Positions 1 through 10,535 of a stretch of 64,000 nt of DNA are shown piece after piece. Under the pieces are notes generated by a model. That model had not been told where the DNA came from. It saw only the letters and a list, made by a program, of their open reading frames with translations, and did no database searches. The stretch is from Saccoglossus kowalevskii. Lineage: Eukaryota > Hemichordata > Enteropneusta > Harrimaniidae. The stretch is from the NCBI RefSeq assembly GCF_000003605.2, contig NW_003158899.1, positions 1 to 64,000 on the forward strand, given 5' to 3'. The stretch's first letter is position 1. Every line of letters starts with the position of its first letter. The translations under genes were made by a program, and so were the position numbers.

Positions 1-511
1 ATCACTTTGACAACTTTGCACGGAGTATTAACAGCATAAATCCCACTACGTGCATGCAGACACCAACAACTTGTTTTTAAAAAAATACGAAATTTTAAAA
101 CTCTTCATTAATTAAACAAATACAAAAATTCCACGATTTTCCACAAGAAATGATTGACATCACAGTAAGAAAAAATGCATGAATGTCGCCTTATATTTTT
201 TCCGTGCGTGTGATGAAACAAAAAGAAAAAACAACAGCTTGTTTTCTCAGTGAGTCTCCCATGCAAGTACTAACCACGCCCGATTGTGCTTTACTTTAAA
301 CATGAGTTGGTCACCTAACAACACAGCTGCATCGACTATTTGAAATTGAACCGAATTGACGGCTATTTCATGTTTTTCAAAGTTTCAAAATCGATATCGC
401 TTGCAAAAGTGCCATTTAAAAATGACCTATGACCTCTACATAGTTTGAGCAACACTACGTTAATTTAACAACAAATTGGGAACTAGTTTTAACATTTTCG
501 AACTTTTAACT
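1..511 (+). repeat. Monomer M0, partial at window edge
   Basis: Last 511 bases of a unit. It carries the GTGCATGCAG, CATCGACT and TTGACGG variants also present in M1 and in M20-M21, so it belongs to the block repeated near 18-19 kb. Confidence 0.95.
423..435 (-). promoter_or_regulatory. Perfect DR1-type nuclear receptor motif (representative copy)
   Basis: TGACCTATGACCT reads AGGTCATAGGTCA on the other strand: two exact AGGTCA half-sites one base apart, the consensus for DR1 elements bound by RXR heterodimers, HNF4 and COUP-TF type receptors. It lies 89 bases before the ATGGGACTTG word. The same 13 bases recur at the same place in most monomers. That a protein binds here is inference only; a chance match amplified with the satellite is possible. 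Confidence 0.4.
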
Positions 512-673
512 ATGGGACTTGTTTATATGATATCACAGGGAACAATCCCGAATGAAACTGCCAACTTTGCAATCGCTTTTCACAACTTTGTACACAGTTT
601 GTCGTCGATTTTCCTGTGGTCTATTGTGATAGTCTGCTTATTTATGAGGCATTCTCGAGACATTTACTTAATG
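495..673 (+). repeat. Internal sub-repeat A of the monomer (representative)
   Basis: Begins TTTTCGAACTTTTAACT, reaches a CAACTTTGTAC word 88 bases later, and ends CATTTACTTAATG. Sub-repeat B begins TTTTCGAAATTTAACT 179 bases downstream with its CAACTTTGCAC word at 86 bases. The head, the CAACTTTG position and the tail (CTGCTT... then TTTA.TTAA) correspond, so A and B look like ancient duplicates. Confidence 0.7.
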
Positions 674-841
674 TTTTCGAAATTTAACTGCGAGAGTGTC
701 GTGCCAATGACTTAGGTTAAATATACAAGCAACTTCGCCAATATTTCAACCGCTTTTTCCAACTTTGCACGCAGTTTTCCAACAGTTTACAGTCAGCTCA
801 TGTGAACATCCACAGGCTGCTTTCAACTGACCTTTATTAAA
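674..841 (+). repeat. Internal sub-repeat B of the monomer (representative)
   Basis: Shares its head with A. It shares with C the segment starting TGCCAA..ACTTAGGT: by eye 23 of 30 bases match between 702-731 and 873-902. The CAACTTTGCACG word follows 58 bases after TGCCAA, against 79 in C, a difference of exactly one 21-bp unit. Confidence 0.7.
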
Positions 842-1024
842 TTTCTTGACTTTACAACTGCGTGTTTCTATATGCCAACAACTTAGGTCATATAAACAAA
901 TACATCTAAAAACTTTGAAATCACTTTGCCCAGCTTTGCAATCACTTTGAACAACTTTGCACGGAGTATTAACAGCATAAATCCCACTACGTGCATGCAG
1001 ACACCAACAACTTGTTTTTAAAAA
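842..1024 (+). repeat. Internal sub-repeat C of the monomer (representative; right edge uncertain)
   Basis: Head TTTCTTGACTTTACAACTGCG corresponds to TTTTCGAAATTTAACTGCG of B. It contains an extra 21-bp CAACTTTG-type unit relative to B (931-951, followed by another at 952-972). The end is set near the next ACGAAATTTTAAAAC word, which may be the head of a fourth, more diverged sub-repeat. Confidence 0.6.
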
Positions 1025-1073
1025 AATACGAAATTTTAAAACTCTTCATTAATTAAACAAATACAAAAATTCC
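1012..1073 (+). other. A-tract-rich segment of the monomer (representative)
   Basis: About 60 bases almost free of G and C, with runs of A or T (T5A7, A3T4A4, TTAATTAA, A5TT) spaced roughly one helical turn apart. Such phased A-tracts are known to bend DNA and to help place nucleosomes in satellites. It is present in every copy. The run lengths of T and A here are the commonest site of one-base length differences between copies. Confidence 0.5.
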
Positions 1074-1452
1074 ACGATTTTCCACAAGAAATGATTGACA
1101 TCACAGTAAGAAAAAATGCATGAATGTCGCCTTATATTTTTTCCGTGCGTGTGATGAAACAAAAAGAAAAAACAACAGCTTGTTTTCTCAGTGAGTCTCC
1201 CATGCAAGTACTAACCACGCCCGATTGTGCTTTACTTTAAACATGAGTTGGTCACCTAACAACACAGCTGCATCGACTATTTGAAATTGAACCGAATTGA
1301 CGGCTATTTCATGTTTTTCAAAGTTTCAAAATCGATATCGCTTGCAAAAGTGCCATTTAAAAATGACCTATGACCTCTACATACTTTGAGCAACACTACG
1401 GTAATTTAACAACAAATTAGGAACTAGTTTTCACATTTTCGAACTTTTAACT

Positions 1453-2395
1453 ATGGGACTTGTTTATATGATATCACAGGTAACAATCCCGAATGAAACT
1501 ACCAACTTTGCAATCGCTTTTCACAACTTTGTACACAGTTTGTCGTCGATTTTCCTGTGGTCTATTGTGATAGTCTGCTTATTTATGAGGCATTCTCGAG
1601 ACATTTAATTAATGTTTTCGAAATTTAACTGCGGGAGTGTCGTGCCAATGACTTAGGTTAAATACACAAGCAACTTCGCCAACATTTCAACCGCTTTTTC
1701 CAACTTTGCACGCAGTTTTCCAACAGTTTACAGTCAGCTCATGTGAACATCCACAGGCTGCTTTCAACTGGCCTTTAATAAATTTCTTGACTTTACAACG
1801 GCGTGTTTCTATATGCCAACAACTTAGGTCATATAAACAAATACATCTAAAAACTTTGAAATCACTTTGCACAACTTTGCAATCACTTTGAACAACTTTG
1901 CACGGAGTATTAACAGCATAAATCCCACTACGTGCCTTTCATTACACCAATAACTTGTTTTTAAAAAAATACGAAATTTTAAAACTTTTCATTAATTAAA
2001 CAAATACAAAAATTCCACGATTTTCCATAAGAAATGATTAACATCACAGTAAGATAAAATGCATGAATGTCGCCTTATATTTTTTCCATGCGTGTGATGA
2101 AACAAAAAGAAAAAACAACAGCTTGTTTTCTCAGTGAGTCTCACATGCAAGTACTAACCACGCCCGATTGTGCTTTACTTTAAACATGAGTTGGTCACCT
2201 AACAACACAGCTGCATGGACTATTTGAAATTGAACCGAATTGGCGGCTATTTCATGTTTTTCAAAGTTTCAAAATCGATATCGCTTGCAAAAGTGCCATT
2301 TAAAAATGACCTATGACCTCTACATACTTTGAGCAACACTACGGTAATTTAACAACAAATTAGGAACTAGTTTTCACATTTTCGAACTTTTAACT
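1453..2395 (+). repeat. Monomer M2, long (943 bp)
   Basis: Has the TTTAATTAATG variant. Near 1936-1945 the usual GCCTGCAGACACC is replaced by GCCTTTCATTACACC, which I saw in no other copy. Confidence 0.95.
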
Positions 2396-3334
2396 ATGGG
2401 ACTTGTTTATATGATATCACAGGTAACAATCCCGCATGAAACTGCCAACTTTGCAATCGCTTTTCACAACTTTGTACACAGTTTGTCGTCGATTTTCCTG
2501 TGGTCTATTATGATAGTCTGCTTATTTACGAGGCATTCTCGAGACATTTACTTAATGTTTTCGAAATTTAACTGCGGGAGTGTCGTGCCAATGACTTAGT
2601 TAAATATACAAGCAACTTCGCCAACATTTCAACTGCTTTTTTCAACTTTGCACGCAGTTTTCCACAGTTTACAGTCAGCTCATGTGACATCCACAGGCTG
2701 CTTTCAACTGGCCTTTATTAAATTTTCTTGACTTTACAACTGCGTGTTTCTATATGCCAACAACTTAGGTCATATAAACAAATACATCTATAAACTTTGA
2801 AATCACTTTGCACAACTTTGCAATCACTTTGAACAACTTTGCACGGAGTATTAACAGCATAAATCCCACTACGTGCCTGCAGACACCAATAACTTGTTTT
2901 TAAAAAAATACGAAATTTTAAAACTTTTCATTAATTAAACAAATACAAAAATTCCACGATTTTCCATAAGAAATGATTAACATCACAGTAAGAAAAAATG
3001 CATGAATGTCGCCTTATATTTTTTCCGTGCGTGTGATGAAACAAAAAGAAAAAACAACAGATTCTTTACTCAGTGAGTCTCCCATGCAAGTACTAACCAC
3101 GCCCAATTATGCTTTACTTTAAACATGAGTTGGTCACCCAACAACACATCTGCATGGACTATTTGAAATTGAACCGAATTGGCGGCTATTTCATGTTTTT
3201 CAAAGTTTCAAAATCGATATCGCTTGCAAAAGTGCCATTTAAAAATGACCTATGACCTCTACATACTTTGAGCAACACTACGGTAATTTAACAACAAATT
3301 AGGAACTAGTTTTCACATTTTCGAACTTTTAACT
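2396..3334 (+). repeat. Monomer M3, long (939 bp)
   Basis: Shares CGCATGAAACTG, CTATTATGAT and TTTACGAGG with M26. Several one-base losses and one gain fall together at 2599-2727. Confidence 0.95.
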
Positions 3335-4275
3335 ATGGGACTTGTTTATATGATATCACAGGTAACAATCCCGAATGAAACTGCCAACTTTGCAATCGCT
3401 TTTCACAACTTTGTACACAGTTTGTCGTCGATTTTCCTGTGGTCTATTGTGATAGTCTGCTTATTTATGAGGCATTCTCGAGACATTTAATTAATGTTTT
3501 CGAAATTTAACTGCGGGAGTGTCGTGCCAATGACTTAGGTTAAATATACAAGCAACTTCGCCAATATTCAACCGCTTTTTCCAACTTTGCACGCAGTTTT
3601 CCAACAGTTTACAGTCAGCTCATGTGAACATCCACAGGCTGCTTTCAACTGGCCTTTATTAAATTTCTTGACTTTACAACTGCGTGTTTCTGTGTGCCAA
3701 CAACTTAGGTCATATAAACAAATACATCTATAAACTTTGAAATCACTTTTCACAACTTTGCAATCACTTTGAACAACTTTGCACGGAGTATTAACAGCAT
3801 AAATCCCACTACGTGCCTGCAGACACAAACAACTTGTTTTTAAAAAAATACGAAATTTTAAAATTTTTCATTAATTAAACAAATACAAAAATTCCACGAT
3901 TTTTCACAAGAAATGATTGACATCACAGTAAGAAAAAATGCATGAATGTCGCCTTATATTTTTTCCGTGCGTGTGATGAAACAAAAAGAAAAAACATCAG
4001 CTTCTTTACTCAGTGAGTCTCCCATGCAAGTACTAACCACGCCCGCTTGTGCTTTACTTTAAACATGAGTTGGTCACCTAGCAACACAGCTGCATGGACT
4101 ATTTTAAATTGAACCGAATTGGCGGCTATTTCATGTTTTTCAAAGTTTCAAAATCGATATCGCTTGCAAAAGTGCCATTTAAAAATGACTTATGACCTCT
4201 ACATACGTTGAGCAACACTACGGTAATTTAACAACAAATTAGGAACTAGTTTTCACATTTTTCGACCTTTTAACT
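3335..4275 (+). repeat. Monomer M4, long (941 bp)
   Basis: TTTAATTAATG, CCAATATTCAACC, GTGTGCC, GACACAAAC, ACATCAGCTTC, CGCTTGTG and ACGTTGAGC variants. The second half matches M37 and the first half matches M40. Confidence 0.95.
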
Positions 4276-5218
4276 ATGGGACTTGTTTATATGATATCAC
4301 AGGTAACAATCCCGAATGAAACTACCAACTTTGCAATCGCTTTTTCACAACTTTGTACACAGTTTGTCGTCGATTTTCCTGTGGTCTATTGTGATAGTCT
4401 GCTTATTTATGAGGCATTCTCGAGACATTTACTTAATGTTTTCGAAATTTAACTACGGGAGTGTCGTGCCAATGACTTAGGATAAATATACAAGCAACTT
4501 CGCCAACATTTCAACCGCTTTTTCCAACTTTGCACGCAGTTTTCCAACAGTTTACAGTCAGCTCATGTGAACATCCACAGGCTGCTTTCAACTGGCTTTT
4601 ATTAAATTTCTTGACTTTACAACTGCGTGTTTCTATATGCCAACAACTTAGGTCATATAAACAAATACATCTACAAACTTTGAAATCACTTTGCACAACT
4701 TTGCAATCACTTTGAACAACTTTGCACGGAGTATTAACAGCATAAATCCCACTACGTGCCTGCAGACACCAACAACTTGTTTTTAAAAAAAATACGAAAT
4801 TTTAAAACTTTTCATTAATTAAACAAATACAAAAATTCCACGATTTTCCACAAGAAATGATTGACATCACAGTAAGAAAAAATGCATGAATGTCGCCTTA
4901 TATTTTTTCCGTGCGTGTGATGAAACAAAAAGAAAAAACAACAGCTTGTTTTCTCAGTGAGTCTCCCATGCAAGTACTAACCACGCCCGATTGTGCGTTA
5001 CTTTAAACATGAGATGGTCACCTAACAACACAGCTGCATGGACTATTTGAAATTGAACCGAATTGGCGGCTATTTCATGTTTTTCAAAGTTTCAAAATCG
5101 ATATCGCTTGCAAAAGTGCCATTTAAAAATGACCTATGACCTCTACATACTTTGAGCAACACTACGGTAATTTAACAACAAATTAGGAACTAGTTTTCAC
5201 ATTTTCGAACTTTTAACT
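4276..5218 (+). repeat. Monomer M5, long (943 bp)
   Basis: AACTACGGG, GGATAAATA, TGGCTTTTATT and CATCTACAAAC are shared with M39. One extra T in the run after ATCGC. Confidence 0.95.
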
Positions 5219-6159
5219 ATGGGACTTGTTTATATGATATCACAGGTAACAATCCCGAATGAAACTGCCAACTTTGCAATCGCTTTTCACAACTTTGTAC
5301 ACAGTTTGTCGTCGATTTTCCTGTGGTCTATTGTGATAGTCTGCTTATTTATGAGGCATTCTCGAGACATTTAATTAATGTTTTCGAAATTTAACTGCGG
5401 GAGTGTCGTGCCAATGACTTAGGTTAAATATATAAGCAACTTCGCCAACATTTCAACCGCTTTTTCCAACTTTGCACGCAGTTTTCCAACAGTTTACAGT
5501 CAGCTCATGTGAACATCCACAGGCTGCTTTCAACTGGCCTTTATTAAATTTCTTGACTTTACAAGTGCGCGTTTCTATATGCCAACAACTTAGGTCATAT
5601 ATACAAATACATCTATAAACTTTGAAATCACTTGTCACAACTTTGCAATCACTTTGAACAACTTTGCACGGAGTATTAACAGCATAAATCCCACTACGTG
5701 CCTGCAGACTCCAACAACTTGTTTTTAAAAAAATACGAAATTTTAAAACTTTTCATTAATTAAACAAGTACAAAAATTCCACGATTTTCCACAAGAAATG
5801 ATTGACATCACAGTAAGAAAAAGTGCATGAATGTCGCCTTATATTTTTCCCGTGCGTGTGATGAAACAAAAAGAAAAAACAACAGCTTGTTTACTCAGTG
5901 AGTCTCCCATGCAAGTACTAACCACGCCCAATTATGCTTTACTTTAAACATGAGTTGGTCACCTAACAACACAGCTGCATGGACTATTTGAAATTGAACC
6001 GAATTGGCGGAATATTTCATGTTTTTCAAAGTTTCAAAATCGATATCGCTGCAAAAGTGCCATTTAAAAATGACCTATGACCTCTACATACTTTGAGCAA
6101 CACTACGGTAATTTAACAACAAATTGTGAACTAGTTTTCACATTTTCGAACTTTTAACT
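5219..6159 (+). repeat. Monomer M6, long (941 bp)
   Basis: TTTAATTAATG with ACAAGTGCGCG and ATATATACAAAT, a combination also in M8, M45 and M46. Unique CACTTGTCAC. Confidence 0.95.
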
Positions 6160-7103
6160 ATGGGACTTGTTTATATGATATCACAGGTAACAAAATCCCG
6201 AATGAAACTGCCAATTTTGCAATCGCTTTTAACAACTTTGTACACAGTTTGTCGTCTATTTTCCTGTGGTCTATTGTGATAGTCTGCTCATTTATGAGGC
6301 ATTCTCGAGACATTTACTTAATGTTTTCTAAATTTAACTGCGGGAGTGTCGTGCCAATAACTTAGGTTAAATATACAAGCAACTTCGCCAACATTTCAAC
6401 CGCTTTTTCCAACTTTGCACGCAGTTTTCCAACAGTTTACAGTCAGCTCATGTGACATCCACAGGCTGCTTTCAACTGGCCTTTATTAAATTTCTTGACT
6501 TTACAACTGCGTGTTTCTATATGCCAACAACTTAGGTCATATAAACAAATACATCTATAAACTTTGAAATCACTTTGCACAACTTTGCAATCACTTTGAA
6601 CAACTTTGCACGGAGTATTAACAGCATAAATCCCACTACGTGCCTGCATACACCAATAACTTGTTTTTAAAAAAAATACGAAATTTTAAAACTTTTCATT
6701 AATTAAACAAATACAAAAATTCCACGATTTTCCACAAGAAATGATTAACATCACAGTAAGAAAAAATGCATGAATGTCGCCTTATATTTTTTCCGTGCGT
6801 GTGATGAAACAAAAAGAAAAAACAACAGCTTGTTTTCTCAGTGAGTCTCCCATGCAAGTACTAACCACGCCCGATTGTGCTTTACTTTAAACATGAGTTG
6901 GTCACCTAACAACAGAGCTGCATGGACTATTTGAAATTGAACCGAATTGGCGGCTATTTCATGATTTTTCAAAGTTTCAAAATCGATATCGCTTGCAAAA
7001 GTGCCATTTAAAAATGACCTATGACCTCTACATACTTTGAGCAACACTACGGTAATTTAACAACAAATTAGGAACTAGTTTTCACATTTTCGAACTTTTA
7101 ACT
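6160..7103 (+). repeat. Monomer M7, long (944 bp)
   Basis: Two extra bases in ACAAAATCCCG, TTAACAACTTTG, CTGCTCATTT and GTGACATCC (one base lost). Tail normal. Confidence 0.95.
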
Positions 7104-8049
7104 ATGGGACTTGTTTATATGATATCACAGGTAACAATCCCGAATGAAACTACCAACTTTGCAATCGCTTTTCACAACTTTGTACACAGTTTGTCGTCGA
7201 TTTTCCTGTGGTCTATTGTGATAGTCTGCTTATTTATGAGGCATTCTCGAGACATTTAATTAATGTTTTCGAAATTTAACTGCGGGAGTGTCGTGCCAAT
7301 GACTTAGGTTAAATATATAAGCATCTTCGCCAACATTTCAACCGCTTTTTCCAACTTTGCGCGCAGTTTTCCAACAGTTTACAGTCAGCTCATGTGAACA
7401 TCCACAAGCTGCTTTCAACTGGCCTTTATTAAATTTCTTGACTTTACAAGTGCGCGTTTCTATATGCCAACAACTTAGGTCATATATACAAATACATCTA
7501 TAAACTTTGAAATCACTTTGCACAACTTTGCAATCACTTTGAACATTTTTGCACGGATTATTAACAGCATAAATCCCACTACGTGCCTGCAAACACCAAC
7601 AACTTGCTTTTTAAAAAAATACGAAATTTTAAAACTTTTCATTAATTAAACAAATACAAAAATTCCACGATTTTCCACAAGAAATGATTAACATCACAGT
7701 AAGAAAAAATGCATGAATGTCGCCTTATATTTTTTCCGTGCGAGTGATGAAACAAAAAAGAAAAAAAACAACAGCTTGTTTTCTCAGTGAGTCTCCCATG
7801 CAAGTACTAAACCACGCCCGATTTTGCTTTACTTTAAACATGAGTTGGTCACCTAACAACACAGCTGCATGGACTATTAGAAATTGAACCGAATTGGCGG
7901 CTATTTCATGTTTTTCAAAGTTTCAAAATCGATATCGCTTGCAAAAGTGCCATTTAAAAATGACCTATGACCTCTACATACTTTGAGCAACACTACGGTA
8001 ATTTAACAACAAATTAGGAACTAGTTTTCACATTTTCGAACTTTTAACT
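7104..8049 (+). repeat. Monomer M8, long (946 bp)
   Basis: ACATTTTTGCACGGATTATT, GCAAACACC, GCGAGTGATG and CTATTAGAAATT. The first pair recurs in M46 and M52; the last pair recurs in M44. Confidence 0.95.
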
Positions 8050-8989
8050 ATGGGACTTGTTTATATGATATCACAGGTAACAATCCCGAATGAAACTACC
8101 AACTTTGCAATCGCTTTTCACAACTATGTACACAGTTTGTCGTCGATTTTCCTGTGGTCTATTGTGATAGTCTGCTTATTTATGAGGCATTCTCGAGACA
8201 TTTAATTAATGTTTTCGAAATTTAACTGCGGGAGTGTCGTGCCAATGACTTAGGTTAAATATACAAGCAACTTCGCCAACATTTCAACCGCTTTTTCCAA
8301 CTTTGCACGCAGTTTTCCAACAGTTTACAGTCAGCTCATGTGAACATCCACAGGCTGCTTTCAACTGGCCTTTATTAAATTTCTTGACTTTACAACTGCG
8401 TGTTTCTATATGCCAACAACTTAGGTCATATAAACAAATACATCTATAAACTTTGAAATCACTTTGCACAACTTTGCAATCACTTTGAACAACTTTGCAC
8501 GGAGTATTAACAGCATAAATCCCCCTACGTGCCTGCAGACACCAATAACTTGTTTTTAAAAAAATACGAAATTTTAAAACTTTTCATTAATTAAAAAAAT
8601 ACAAAAATTCCACGATTTTTCACAAGAAATGATTGACATCACAGTAAGAAAAAATGCATGAATGTCGCCTTATATTTTTTCCGTGCGTGTGATGAAACAA
8701 AAAGAAAAAAAAAAGCTTCTTTACTCAGTGAGTTTCCCATGCAAGTACTAACCACGACCGATTGTGCTTTACTTTAAACATGAGTTGGTCACCTAACAAC
8801 ACAGCTGCATGGACTATTTGAAATTGAACCGAATTGGCGGCTATTTCATGTTTTTCAAAGTTTCAAAATCGATATCGCTTGCAAAAGTGCCTTTTAAAAA
8901 TGACCTATGACCTCTACATACTTTGAGCAACACTACGGTAATTTAACAGCAAATTAGGAACTAGTTTTCACATTTTCGAACTTTTAACT
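8050..8989 (+). repeat. Monomer M9, long (940 bp)
   Basis: TTTAATTAATG, CCCCCTACG, ATTAAAAAAATAC and GCCTTTTAAAA; the last two anticipate the diverged subfamily that follows. Confidence 0.95.
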
Positions 8990-9761
8990 ATGGGACTTGT
9001 TTATATGATATCACAGGTAACAATCCCGAATGAAACTACCAATTTTGCAATCGCTTTTCACAACTTTGTACACAGTTTGTAGTCGATTTTCCGGTGGTCT
9101 ATTGTGATAACAGTTTACAGTCAGCTTATGTGAACATCCACAGACTGCTTTCAACTGACCTTTATTAAATTTGTTGAATTTACAACTGCGCGTTTCTGTA
9201 TGCCAACAACTTAGGTCATATATACAAATACATCTATAAACTTTGAAATCGCTTTGCACAACTTTGCACGGTGTGTTAACAGTATAAAACACACTATGTG
9301 CCCGCAGACACCAACAACTTGTTTTTTAAAAATATACGAAATTTTAAAACTTTTCATTAATTAAAGAAAATACAAAAATTCCACGATTTTCCACAAGAAA
9401 TGATTGACATCACAGTAAGTAAAAATGCATGAATATCGCCTTATATCATTTCCGTGAGTGTGATGACACAAAAGGAAAAAACAACAGCTTCTTTACTCAG
9501 TGAGTCTCCCATGCAAGTACTAACCACGCCCAATTATGCTTTACTTTAAACATGAGTTGGTCACCTAACAACACAGCTGCATGGACTATTTGAAATTGAA
9601 CCGAATTGGCGGCTATTTCATGTTTTTCAAAGTTTCAAAATCGATATCGCTTGCAAAAGTGCCTTTTAAAAATGACCTATGACCTCTACATACTTTGAGC
9701 AACACTACGGTAATTTAACAGCAAATTAGGAACTAGTTTTCACATTTTCGAACTTTTAACT
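8990..9761 (+). repeat. Monomer M10, 772-bp deletion form
   Basis: A 150-bp deletion joins GTGATA to ACAGTTTAC at 9109/9110. One 21-bp CAACTTTG unit is also missing near 9259-9270. Tail carries GAATATCGCC, TATCATTTCC and GACACAAAAGG. Confidence 0.95.
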
Positions 9762-10535
9762 ATGGGACTTGTTTATATGATATCACAGGTAACAATCCCG
9801 AATGAAACTACCAATTTTGCAATCGCTTTTCACAACTTTGTACACAGTTTGTAGTCGATTTTCCGGTGGTCTATTGTGATAACAGTTTACAGTCAGCTTA
9901 TGTGAACATCCACAGACTGCTTTCAACTGACCTTTATTAAATTTGTTGAATTTACAACTGCGCGTTTCTGTATGCCAACAACTTAGGTCATATATACAAA
10001 TACATCTATAAACTTTGAAATCGCTTTGCACAACTTTGCACGGTGTGTTAACAGTATAAAACACACTACGTGCCTGCAGACACCAACAACTTGTTTTTTT
10101 AAAATATACGAAATTTTAAAACTTTTCATTAATTAAAGAAAATACAAAAATTCCACGATTTTCCACAAGAAATGATTGACATCACAGTAAGTAAAAATGC
10201 ATGAATATCGCCTTATATCATTTCCGTGAGTGTGATGACACAAAAGGAAAAAACAACAGCTTCTTTACTCAGTGAGTCTCCCATGCAAGTACTAACCACG
10301 CCCAATTATGCTTTACTTTAAACATGAGTTGGTCACCTAATAACACAGCTGCATGGACTATTTGAAATTGAACCGAATTGGCGGCTATTTCATGTTTTTC
10401 AAAGTTTCAAAATCGATATCGCTTGCAAAAGTGCCTTTTAAAAATGACCTATGACCTCTACATACTTTGAGCAACACTACGATAATTTAACAGCAAATTA
10501 CGAACTAGTTTTCACATTTTCGAACTTTTTAAACT
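9762..10535 (+). repeat. Monomer M11, 774-bp deletion form
   Basis: Same 150-bp and 21-bp losses as M10 (junction near 9881) and nearly identical sequence. First half of a 772+940 dimer. Confidence 0.95.

Larger units (their letters stand above)
512..1452 (+). repeat. Monomer M1, long (941 bp)
   Basis: Carries CAGGGAACA, GCGAGAG, AACTGACC, TTGCCCAGC and GTGCATGCAG variants. The same set is found in M21, about 17.8 kb away. Confidence 0.95.

Noticed and set aside
105-135. Spliced-leader or snRNA gene with an Sm site on the minus strand (AATTTTTGT)
   Set aside because: The Sm-like run is followed by T instead of a purine, and no donor site, cap-proximal exon or stable stem is evident. A/T runs like this are expected in such sequence.
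270-292. 5S rRNA or RNA polymerase III gene (CCACGCCCGATTGTGC)
   Set aside because: Only a seven-base GCCCGAT resemblance to 5S rRNA. No other 5S segment and no B-box (GGTTCGA) nearby.
535-545. Splice donor CAG/GTAACA near the anchor
   Set aside because: No matching acceptor with a pyrimidine tract and no coding exon on either side; the G is often changed (CAGGGAACA).
655-662. Palindromes TCTCGAGA, CGATATCG and TTAATTAA as protein operators or origins
   Set aside because: Short palindromes of this size are expected in ~1 kb. They are useful only as XhoI, EcoRV and similar landmarks for a restriction ladder.
674-694. CENP-B box candidate (TTTTCGAAATTTAACTGCGGGAG in most copies, spanning 21-23 bases)
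   Set aside because: The box needs TTCG, seven bases, then CGGG. Here TTCG and CGGG are eleven bases apart and the central A position does not fit.
711-718. Telomere-like TTAGG words (ACTTAGGTTA, ACTTAGGTCA)
   Set aside because: Single occurrences within the sub-repeats, never in tandem.
1706-1891. 61-codon plus-strand frame starting MHAVFQQFTVSS in many copies
   Set aside because: It overlaps the minus-strand frame over its full length. It is open only in copies with CATCTAAAAAC, CATCTACAAAC or CATCTATATAC; the common CATCTATAAAC makes a stop. That is the behaviour of a chance frame.
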